From: Mastigias papua
Taxonomy: Eukaryota; Cnidaria; Scyphozoa; Rhizostomeae; Mastigiidae
DNA: 64,000 bases
Reading direction: 5' to 3'
NCBI GenBank assembly: GCA_964019165.1
Contig: OZ025280.1
Span: 10,100,428-10,164,427 of the forward strand
Shown here: positions 1 to 10,227 of the stretch, in pieces
Position numbering within the stretch: the first letter of the stretch is position 1
How the letters are laid out: each line of letters begins with the position of its first letter
The notes under the pieces: generated by a model
Told to the model about the DNA's origin: nothing
The model's database searches: none
The model's input: the letters and a program-made list of their open reading frames with translations, nothing else
Position numbers and translations under genes: made by a program

Positions 1-1273
1 ATGTATAACAGGTTATGCCTCACTAATGCACAATTTCTGAGTTTCAAATCAATTTTTACTAGCATACTTTTAGGAATTTTTTTTAGCTTTTATGAAGTTA
101 AATTATGAAGCATCTCTATACATTGTCATTCTATATTGCCTACTTGAATGCCTCAAGGTAGCTATTATAGGAGTTTGAAAGATATTACTGGGTGTGCCTA
201 GATGACAATGGTATTCATACATTTGACTTGATGTCCTTAGATGAAAAATGTACCAACATAGTACTTGATTGTCTGCCTGTAGGATTTTTGTCACTAGCCT
301 ATTTCACTTTGAGATATCAGTTGTCACAGTGACCATTAGTACTTTTGATATTTCATTCTGTTTATGATGATATGTTGTTAAAGTTTTGTATTAGTTAGAG
401 CCAGCAACCTTATTTGTATTGTACTCAATTGCCAGCTCGAGCCCCCCTCTCAAGTACAGCTATGATAGTAAATTTGTTTCTATGATGCAAGCTCTACAAT
501 ATATCATTCAATGATAGGATTTACAGCTTTATGCGGTTGACAAGAGGTTAGGACTCACATGATTTTGGTCCATAATATTGTTACTGTTGAGTTTGCTCTA
601 AGATTACAAGTCACTGTTATTTCAGTTTTGTACACTTATGGAGCAGTCATTACGTATCAGGGGGTGGGGGTTGAGGCACATGATAAAATAGATTCAACAA
701 TTTTGTACCCCAGTTGGACATGGAATAATATTCTAGAGCCCCAGATTAAATACTTTGTGGAGCCCCAACATTTAATTTTTGTTATTGATTGTAGTACATC
801 AGTCATTGTGTCCTGGATATATTAGTTGGTGGTCCTTAGCAACAGCATAGGCAATAGTATGTGACAGTGTTCCACCACAAATTGATATGCACTATTGTAG
901 GATTCCTAAGAGGTTATGAATCACTTATCTACATAAGCATAGGCATGATCTATGCACTTTATTTTGGAGTCTTCTCAGATAGTAGACGTTTTTACAGCTG
1001 AATATAATACCTCTGGATAAATTGTATGGACATTTGGATAAGGTATTTGACTACAATCATCTATATGATGCTAGGTTTAAGGTATGTTACTAAGTTGTAC
1101 ACCACCACCACCACGACCATAACTACCTTTAATGCTTGACATCTGACTTTGTTATTTCAAGCTGTATAATATATCTCATTCATTGGCTTTCCATCTTACT
1201 ATGCAGAATATTTTAAAGTGATATTGTATTACCAAGCCATATTCATTTATCATTATGAACTTGAAGTATAGTT

Positions 1274-1735
1274 CCTTTCAGGTATTGTAATTAAGTTCTG
1301 TCTAATTTATTGGGTCTTATTATATAGTAAAGCAATTGGACGTGATTAATAGCTAAAACCAGATAGAGTCTACAGTCATACCTCTCAATTGATGTGACAT
1401 ACTATATGTTCTCTAAAGTATTTACATTATACAGCAACATTGTATAAGACTCATTACATTAGGATTGAGTGATGCATGACATATTGTGTGATGTATAGGT
1501 CCTTTCAGGTAGTGTAATTAAATTCTGTCTAATTTATTGGGTCTTATTATGTAGTAAAGCAATTGGACAAGATTAATAGCTAAAACCAGATAGAGTTTAC
1601 AGTCATACCTCGCATTTGACGTGACATACTATGTGGTCTATGAAGAGTTTACATTATACAGCAACATTATTATATAAGACTCATTACATTAGGTTTGAAT
1701 CATGCAGGAGATATTGTATGATGTATTTCCATTTA
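1274..1735 (+). repeat. Two-copy tandem duplication (about 227 bp) in the U0 tail
   Basis: The block starting CCTTTCAGGT and running through a GTAAAGCAATTGG stretch to TTGTGTGATGTA occurs twice, offset 227 bp. The same duplication is present in the tails of U2 (from about 28060) and U3 (from about 36082), so it predates their separation. U6 carries essentially one copy (from about 49162) with its own smaller duplication. Confidence 0.75.
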
Positions 1736-1791
1736 TGCCTCATTGCACACACCACTTTAAAACATTATATGCTTAGTTCATGTAATAGAGA

Positions 1792-2377
1792 CTAGCTTAG
1801 TAATGATAGCCCGCTAGACGCGGGCTCCCCTACCCCAGTTCAAAAGTTGCAGATTAGCCTTGGAAAGACTAACGCAGTGCCCTCATCCAAGCTGCATGGT
1901 CCGCATTGTCGATGAGGATGGATGAAAAAGCTCGCATAGGATCATGAGAGGATGACGTCATGGGCCTCTGCAGTTGGAGCACGTGACATCCGGCTTTGCA
2001 ATGGAGAAATCAACAAAAATTTGCGAGAAAACAGTGTGCAAAAATGCTCGGATACCTGCGCTAGGCTATGGGGCTTTGGGCATTCTTCTTCATCTTCTAA
2101 AGCCCCATAGCCTAGCGCAGGTATCCGAGCATTTTTGCACAATGTTTTCTCGCAAATTTTTGTTGATTTCTCCATTGCAAAGCCGGATGTCACGTGCTCC
2201 AACTGCAGAGGCCCATGACGTCATCCTCTCATGATCCTATGCGAGCTTTTTCATCCATCCTCATGGACAATGCGTACCATGCAGCTTGGATGAGGGCACT
2301 GCCTTAGTCTTTCCAAGGCTAATCTGCAACTTTTGAACTGGGGTAGGGGAGAACGCGTCTAGCGGGCTATCAGTACT
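1792..2377. repeat. Foldback FB1: near-perfect palindrome at the U0 right end
   Basis: The left arm starts CTAGCTTAGTAATGATAGCC. The right arm ends with the inverted sequence up to CAGTACT. The arms meet around 2078-2098, a roughly 21-nt spacer between GGGGCTTT and AAAGCCCC. Each arm is about 270-285 bp with only scattered mismatches. The outer part of each arm is the Helitron terminal hairpin (AGCCCGC, 5-nt loop, GCGGGCT). The inner arm holds a palindromic CRE-like TGACGTCA and an E-box CACGTG. As RNA this would fold into a long duplex. The two opposite-strand open frames here (1942-2202 minus, 1974-2234 plus) encode the same string because of the palindrome and are not genes. Confidence 0.9.
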
Positions 2378-2430
2378 TCTCTATATACTAAAATCCCAAA
2401 ATGCAAATGAGCGTGCCCATTGTTTACATC
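2378..2430 (+). promoter_or_regulatory. U1 left end with TATA-like and octamer-like sequences
   Basis: This is the left terminal sequence of the Helitron. It contains CTATATACTA (TATA-like) and ATGCAAATGAG, which includes the octamer ATGCAAAT. The same two motifs recur at the left ends of U2, U3, U6 and U7. U4, U5, U8 and U9 have ATGCTAATTTATG or ATGATAATTTATG followed by a CCAAT sequence (lost in U9, which reads CCGATT) and CACGTGAC (CACATGAC in U5). These are shared terminus features by sequence. A promoter role is only suggested by the motifs and by the conserved splice donor about 350-620 nt downstream. Confidence 0.4.
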
Positions 2431-5280
2431 AAAGGGACCCGTTTCTCATCGGTGGAACGATCGCCTTCTAGGATTCTCTCCTGTTTCGCCTCAAAATCTG
2501 TCTCCTTCTTTACCGTTTTCAGTTGGGTGGAAATCCAAAGTCACGGAATTTTACCGTTTTTCCTTCCCGAGATATTCCACTGTGAATCTTGCGATTTTGC
2601 ATGCTTTGTGTTTCCTCCTTTGTCCTCCATTGTTGTCATCCGCATGGATGGCACTGCTCTCAGTACAAGGCGTGATCGATCGGGATTAGGTTTACTTACT
2701 TGTGAGTGGAAGTTTGTTGCATTTCTACCAGGTTAGTAGCTATTTTGTCGTCTATAGCTACTGTATTGTAGTTTGCTTATATTGTATTCCTCGATTGCGT
2801 GTGTTTTCTGGTATTTTAAGCAATGTTTTCGATGTATGGAGGTAGTTTCGTACACCCTCCCTCGCTGTTGTTATTCGCCATGACAGTTTAGCCACTAAGT
2901 CGTCGCTTGATTGCTATCTGAAGATTCGATTTATGTTATTTACCTCTGTTTTGGGCAGATTTGAAGAACTTCCCTCGGGGGCTGTCTCGCCAAGACAGTT
3001 CTTCTCCATCCGTTCGATTCTGGTCGCCAGATTTCAATGCCTTAACTGGTAAGGTGTGCTAAGAGATTTAGCTGATGTTTTATGTTGTACTCCTTTGTGT
3101 ATTAGGATGGTGTTTAGCTGTTTTATCATCCCTTTTACATAGGATAAACCGAACGTGACACTCTCAGTTCAGACATGGTTTGAATGCTACTAATTGTCCA
3201 GTTGGTAGTTCAGGAACATTTTGTGGTTCTGCTACCAGGTGAGTCATATTCTAATGCTACAACGTTTGATTTCAAATTGCCTGTCTTTCTCCTGTCCTCT
3301 GTGTGCACTTTCTATAGTATTTTCGACAGTAATGTTCAATATTGCCAGCGAGATTGCAATAGCTTCCCTCGGGGGTTTTCCGCCATGACAGTTCCTCTCC
3401 GCCACGCTGTATGTTACTCTCTCTTGGTGGGTGAATTTAATTCGTCCTTCTACTACCGGGTAAGTCGTTTTTTCATGTAATAAGGTTTGTTTTTCAGATT
3501 GCCTGTAATTTTTCTGTCTACTTTACATGTTTCATTAGATACATTATGGCAGTATTTTGAGCGAGATTCCTGTAGCTTCCCTCGGGGGTATTTCGCCATG
3601 AAACTTCCTCGCCGATCAGATTGATTTTATTGTCTAGATTGTCTTGGTTCTTTTACAATATTGGGATGAAATGTTTACTGTCGTATTCATTGCTAGATTT
3701 CTGTTTATACCTTCAAGACAATGCGTGCGTAAAGGAGATAGGAAATCTTTATGTTTGCATTTGAAGTATGCTATATGAAATGCTGAATTTGGGCATTAAT
3801 GACGTGTTTTGGGTCTAAGTTTATAGTTGTATATGTGATTTATTTTTAAGAGGTGAAGGTCTTTTGAGTAATATAACTGTAATTAGAAGGTTGGGTTCCC
3901 CCTCAGTTCAGTCCAGGAAGCCACTGCTCTGTGTTTCATTCGCATTGCCAGTAGCCACACAATATCTTAACAGGGATTTACAGAGATGTCTACAGTGTTT
4001 ATATTCTATTTGCTAACTGTCCTTCATATTATTCCTATGATGTTTTTGTGTCCCTACACTCTTTATTTTGGTGTGGGTTGTAGATAGAGATGCGAACAAT
4101 AGTGTTTACACAAGACCGCAAGTTGCAGTTGAGGGCGTGTTTACAAAGTGGATGGATGTCTTGCAGTTCTTCATGAAATTTCGTCCCTTCTCTATAAGGT
4201 AAGTGGTTTATTTCACTGATAAGGTTTCGATTTAGTTTTACCAGGATTGTTTTGTGTAGAATGGTTGCTATTTTCCCTGTTTGACGAGATTTAAGGCTGA
4301 GGGGTTTTCATCCCCGTCCTCTTCACTCAGGAGGAACCTATTGTATGTGTTTCACTGCCATTGTCTGTACCCACAAAATAACTGATAACAGTTGCTGTAA
4401 GATGGGCAAAGAGTTCTATTTTACTTGCTTATTGTCTTTCATATTATTTCTGTAGCGTTTTGGTATCCTCTGCATCTGAAGTGTGTTGTAGTTTGCCATG
4501 AGAAATGCGAGGGGATTCCCAAGTCACTCACCATCGTAAATACCTGCAATCCTTTGTTCAGGAACAATGGTCCCTTCACAAGACCGCATATGTGGTGTCG
4601 AGGGCGTGTTTGCAGAGAGTAAAGTTGTGTTGCATATTTATATGGAATTTCGTCGCTTTATTAGAAGGTAAGTGGTTTATTGTATGTAGTAGCTTTTGAT
4701 ATACGCTTACAGGTGTTTATTTCGTAGATTCCTTGCCTTTCTACCCCTCAGACAAGGTTTACTTGTGATGTTTTGTTGAAAATTCCATTACTCTCATTCC
4801 TCTTCTCTCATGGCTTCCTTACTTCCAGTGCACTGTGTATTCTAAATTCCCGCTGTAGTTTTAGCTAACATCGTCAAGTGTTATACAGAAGTTTATGTAC
4901 TAATTCATTGACATATGTGTTGTGTAGTTGTGTGCCTTTGCTGCAATTTCCTTCTTGACCTATTTACACTGATATTGTGATCTAACTTACTTTTGTATTC
5001 ATCACACTAGGTAACTTATTCACGAAATTTTACTTTAACTACAAGAGCCTCATGGTTGTAGTCACTATATATGATACTGCTATTTGTTTTTATGCTGAAT
5101 GGTCTTTTACTGCAAAACAGTTTCCCTGCTGTCTATGATCATTTGTTAAAAATACCATTAATGATTTCCACCTTCATTCTGCACATGATGATATAGTTGT
5201 ACGGGATTAATTACTACCAGATAGCCACAGTATTTGTATTGAATAGACTTCACTTATGCAAACCCCCATCCCCCAGTCCA
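2430..5280 (+). other. Conserved 5' block of U1 with exon-like segments
   Basis: No sustained open frame. The block is homologous to 23700-26730 (U2) and 44830-47850 (U6). Strong splice-donor-like sites follow short exon-like stretches: GT at 2732, 3239, 3460, 4199 and 4668. Most have counterparts in other units. A motif of the form CTTCCCTCGGGGG, then CGCCATGACAGTTC, recurs near 2970, 3362 and 3573, with a degraded copy at 2847. The 40-nt block around ATTCTGCACATGATGATATAG lies at 5155-5197. The best interpretation is a non-coding 5' leader with introns for RepHel, retained by the non-autonomous units. That is inference. Confidence 0.5.
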
Positions 5281-5319
5281 TTGGGGGGGGGTCGTACTAT
5301 AGTTTGTACTCAACTTCCT

Positions 5320-5441
5320 TTACGTTTGAACTCTATGTAAAGTCCATTTAGTCAATTCATTCACTTAGACTGGCCAATATTTACATTTGAACTCTATGTA
5401 AAGTCCATTTAGTCAATTCATTCACTTAGACTGGCCAATAT
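5320..5441 (+). repeat. 61-bp perfect-looking tandem duplication
   Basis: A 61-bp segment containing TTTGAACTCTATGTAAAGTC occurs at 5320-5380 and again at 5381-5441 with one or two differences. It lies just past the point where U1 stops resembling U2 and U6. Confidence 0.85.
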
Positions 5442-8400
5442 ACCATTACAAATACCAGCATGCAACTTTTGTACACTTTCCCGTATTCTACGCTATCTGA
5501 CGTATTTCCGTATGTTTGTATGAAGAAAGTTTTATCAGAGCATATGAGCACTTGACGCATCCATTCACTTGATTCGAGAATATTTTTAGATGCATATTAC
5601 CATCACGACATCATACCTACCCCGGAAGCCGGAACCTTGACACTAGGTGTGATGTTTACTCGCATGATGCGTCTAAATGGGTTGTTTCGCCACTGCAAAT
5701 TCTATACTTCGTAAACAACCAGGCCTATAGTGCGTAATTCACCCTATTCGCATGCGTACACAATTATCAAGCACATAGTGTTGATTGACACGACCGCTCC
5801 TATTTTCCGACTTGAGTCATAAGATTCATGCATACCCGCTACGGGTTTAGTCTTCGGCAAGCAACATTAGCAGAAGGTTAACGTGCGACAGAAGAGCTAT
5901 TTGTTTTATTGTTTCAGGTGAGTGCCCTTTTGCACTGTTATTTTCCATTTAGTCTCACAGACTGGTTAGTGACATTCCTTTATTTCGTTCCTATACCATT
6001 GTCGACATAAGTTACCGCTACCTGGACCACAGCTAGGAATTTGTGAGGGCAAGGGCCTAAACAAGAACAGGCTCACTGGCCACTTTCTAACGAGATTAGA
6101 TAAGCCTCTGTGGTTGTTGGGGTTTTTAAGGGTATTTATTTTAGGCCATCTTCTGTCTCTCCGCCTTTTGCATTAATAGCATTGTACCAAAGTGTATCAA
6201 CAGGAGATCCCTGTCTTCACATTTGTATTAGTTTCCGTTTTATGTGTATTAGTTTATATATTGTTTACGTATGGTGTTATATCTTGCCCTCACGATTGGG
6301 CTCTTTGGTGTTACATCTTGCCCTGAGGAGTACGCCAATGTCAGCACTATCGGCTGTGAGAGCATTTTACTTGAATTTCACAATGACTTTATATTCTCTC
6401 CTACATTCCATTTGCTCTCTATAGCACTCATGTCCTGCCTTGATATGTTGTGTTCTATGTTCCAATCTTCATTTGTTCATTCCTATTTATCCTAGACCTG
6501 TTCCACGCGATTCGACAGGAATCATAGACCGTCTACACTTTGGTATGTCAATTAGATCTTTCATGTCATTTTATTGTCATTCTGGTACGTACTTGTGATA
6601 TACGGATAATTCACAGGTTGCATAACATGTCTTAGGGGAGGAATGGTACCTTGATTTGTTACGTTGTTGTTTACTTACTATATAGGGCTATACCTCTCGT
6701 CGTTACGAGACGGATAGGGAGGGATGGTTTCAAAAACAGTAAATTCACCGTTGCATTACGTACCGGGTAAATGACCCCATGCAACTTGGTGCACTACACG
6801 CGTTTTTTATAGGGAGCTGCACGTACAGTGCCGAAGTATTTTAACGGACTTATACTATGACACAAACTGTCTGTAAGACACCTTCCACTGTGAATCATTT
6901 TATAGCACCAACCAATCAAGAACTAGGACTCTGGTTCCATTCCTTTGAAGCCAACATCCATATAGATTGTTTCCTATGCCTGCGTTGGATCTGCCACTTT
7001 TCATTAGTCTTGCGTTAGTAAATTTAGGGCAGAAGTAAGGATTTCAATGGTGTACGTGTCTCTACCATTTTTATGGCATGAATTGTTCACTGACCATTAA
7101 GACACTGTTAAGTAACTTTTAGTGCTACACTTTGATAATTGGAGATCTAACAATAAGGAGCTGTTGCAGCTAAGCCTTCAGCTAGCTTCCTTAGACAAAA
7201 CGCGTGTTTACCTTCAGGCCTTGAATTAGTCTCCTGGGGGCGTATTCATTTCTGATACTTTTTGGGCAACGGTATATTCCAGGAGAAGACTTTTTGGAGG
7301 CGACTTATACAATTATTTGACATATGATGGATACAAAGCTACTTTTCAACGCTGCCATTCTCCATGATAGTAGAAGAACAGTCTACATTTAATCATTAAC
7401 CTTTATCAAACGGCTTATTAACAATTTGGGTACCACCACGGGGGCTTATTCTAGGAGGGTTTTTTCGAGGGAGAGCCACTTCGAAGGTATAAAGTACATA
7501 TATATAGACCAGGACATATTACGTGATTCATTCTCCACGCATGGGCGCTAGGTGTTGCTTACGTATATTTTTCCTGGAAATACACATATTTTATATAAGA
7601 ACGTGTTTTATAAGAAAGTAGCACTTGATTCGTCAAAAGTTAAGGAACCTAAGTAGTGGATTTTGCACACCTAAAGTTTAACATCCTCTTACCCAGTGGA
7701 GATAAGCAAGCAAAACTATGAATAAATAACATCATGTGACCAAGTAGAGTTATTAAGAGATCCAATAGTCTGTATATACGGAGGACACATGATTTCATCC
7801 AAAATTTTCAGATTAGAAACACGTGTTATGTACTGTGTTGAGGTCTATTAACTAAGAAATGCACATTTTACTTAAGATAGTCTTAAGACAGTTTGAGTAC
7901 CGTAATTGCCAGATTATTAAGACAGTTTGAGTACTGGGGTCAGTTTAAACTTTCTTATAAAAAAAATACATGTAGCCTCAGTTTTGCCATTTTTTCCTTT
8001 TATAATCATTACTCATATTGGAGTGGTAGATTACAATGGTAGAAAGTAATGCCAGCATGTTTAACTTCTTCATTGGGCAACTGCGCAACAGTACCGTATT
8101 CCCTATTACTTTTTTGAAGCTGTTTGTTTGTATGATCTTGTAAAAGACTACCTACATTCTTCCACTTTTCCTCCCTCTTTGAGCCTGCTATTACCTCTGT
8201 AAATTTTACTTCTTATTTATTCCTGGCAATGTTGTTTTCTCATGCCATACTTTTTTATGTCATTGGTATGTAGTTCAAAGATTGCACTTTTCTCAGAAAC
8301 CCCCTGCCACCCACTACAGATTGGCCTTTGAATATACCTATTTGCCATATCATTATCTGGGAATTGTTTAGCAGTGAAGTACTTATTTATTAGTGGAAAG

Positions 8401-10216
8401 TTCTACATATTTCTAGCATGGAGTAAGCTCCCTTTTGTCGTTACCGCTTTCATAGTACTAACTTACTACTATTTTGGTCATGTACTGCACCCATTAGACT
8501 TATTTCCATTATCTCTCAACCGTTCTGTATTTTATTATACGTTGTTTATAACACTGAGTTCTATAACATAGTAGTACTCGGGACCATATTACATCTAGAG
8601 CCCTCAGATCTACCAAATACAGTATATTATGCAACGTGTCAGTGCAAAATACTTTCATTAAATGTAAATCAAGGTGGGTTCAAGGAAGAGAAAGTTGGTA
8701 CCACAGTTCTTCGCGTCAAATATTAACACACATAAAGAGATCAATAGCTTAATTTTTTTATTTCTCTTGCATTTAAACTGTATTACAGTGAACCAAGATA
8801 GTGCCATGGAAGCTTATTTGAGGGTGAGGGCTTATGTCTTAGAAATAATCTTGAGGTTGGGGACTGATACCATAGGGCTTAATCGAAAGAGGAGGCTTAT
8901 TCCAGCCATTATGGTATGTTCATTTTCTCTTCAGAAATCACTTTTATTGTCTCTCTTCCTCTGTGTTCTACATGCGATTAAAAGATACTGGAATGGATGA
9001 ATAGATCCCTTCCTTAAGTTTTTCTTTGTGTTATACGTGAGTCATTATTTACAATGGTATCTTTGCCATGCGGAATACTAGGTTATTTTGCTGCTCTTTA
9101 TTGTATTCAGATATTTTCCAATTGTCACTAGGACCACACCCTGGTCCCTATCCACCACAGATTGCTTGGGGGGGGAGTTGTTGAAATCAGTGTACCAAGC
9201 ATTCACCTACCACATGGCCTCCTAGCCCCCAGTACTATTCAAACTCCTTTTAATAATACTTTCCATTAGTTTCTATAAAATAATTTAAAAGGACACAAAG
9301 GAACTTCCAGTGCTCTGTTGTAAACAAAACATTACCCCATTACCCTCTTTGTTACAACTTTACAGGGGCCGTACCTCTTAACCACCACCTGGCTACACAT
9401 ATAATGACATCCATCAAAGCCATAGACTTGTGTACACTGCCTGCATACATTTTTAACACTATTGTCTATAAAAATACAATGTTATAGCTTCATCACGAGC
9501 TACATATGTTGTGTATTTCAGGTTTACTTAGGGACCAACGTTTCACTTATCAACTTTGGTAAGGAATATCCTATCATGGAACTCTTCTGGGGTGTTGCCT
9601 ACACACTTTTCAGAATACATTAAAACCACTCTTCACCTGAACATAGGAATATTGTGCCTCACTAGAACATCACATATTTTTACACTAACATAAGTCTGTA
9701 TAATTTACTTTCTGTATTCTAGATTTTATGCAGTGAAAGTTTATTGCCTTTAACTACTATATGGTAGATTTCAACAGTTTTGTCCTAGAATTTTGATGTA
9801 CCATAACTTACTTAGTATTAATAAGTTGTTAGCATTATCCTCATTTATGTTTTACTCTATCCAATTGACAGCTCATACTAAGTACCAAATTGTTTGTATA
9901 CATGTGCAACGCTTATCAGTTTGCCCCCGTGCAGGTACCTCTAAGTCTACAATAGATATTTCCAGTCTTTTGTGATTTATTCACCCTGACTTAACACTTC
10001 TGTCTTTCTTCCCCAAATTTCATACCATCATTCACAATTTACTTTGAGATGTCATCTGTTTTATATTATTAACAGTTTGCTTATTCTCATTTCTTTACCC
10101 TTGTGGGCTAATTACCACATTTTCTAAGTATTGCACATCTTTCATCTGAGCCATATTCTAGGTAGCATTTTACTTCCTATACTCCCATCGACCCAACATT
10201 TTATTTCACTTCATAG
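5442..10216 (+). other. U1-specific non-coding region upstream of RepHel
   Basis: No gene recognised. Open frames are short (74-108 aa at most) with no familiar motif. A possible short MITE lies at 7601-7968. The stretch just before RepHel ends in a pyrimidine-rich run and AG at 10215-10216 (TTATTTCACTTCATAG), 11 nt before the RepHel ATG. It could be the 3' splice site of a leader intron. Confidence 0.5.
7601..7968. mobile_element. Possible MITE with TATAAGAAAG-type inverted ends
   Basis: The left end reads GTTTTATAAGAAAGT and the right end reads ACTTTCTTATAAAAA, giving inverted termini of roughly 15-18 bp about 370 bp apart. A related pair (TATAAGAAAC) brackets about 58251-58768. The interior shows a 34-bp-spaced direct repeat of TTAAGACAGTTTGAGTAC (7883 and 7917). 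No target duplication is clear. The superfamily is not recognised. Confidence 0.3.
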
Positions 10217-10227
10217 TTATTTGAACT

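Larger units (their letters stand above)
1..2377 (+). mobile_element. Helitron unit U0, 3' part only (non-coding tail plus palindromic right end)
   Basis: The window opens inside a Helitron unit. Positions 1 to about 1790 are almost identical by eye to 26787-28585 (tail of U2) and clearly related to 34720-36600 (U3) and 47905-49485 (U6), which defines a shared tail. The tail contains an internal tandem duplication of about 227 bp starting near 1274 and 1501 (block beginning CCTTTCAGGT). A large palindrome at 1792-2377 forms the right end. The unit joins U1 as CAGTACT then TCTCTATATACTA, so the usual last bases AAGCTAG are missing here. No coding potential: the open frames in the palindrome are mirror images of each other. 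Orientation is inferred from the neighbouring RepHel-bearing unit. Confidence 0.75.

Noticed and set aside
559..825. 88-aa frame repeated at 27343 (identical) and 35268 (91 aa)
   Set aside because: The identity reflects recent duplication of the tail. The U6 counterpart (48450-48740) is not open, and there is no motif.
1942..2234. Two overlapping opposite-strand frames of 86 aa with nearly the same protein (also 41398-41723 and 44337-44688)
   Set aside because: They are mirror translations of palindrome arms, not conserved genes.
9793..9975. 60-aa frame upstream of RepHel as a possible accessory Helitron protein
   Set aside because: Short, with no motif and no support from other units.
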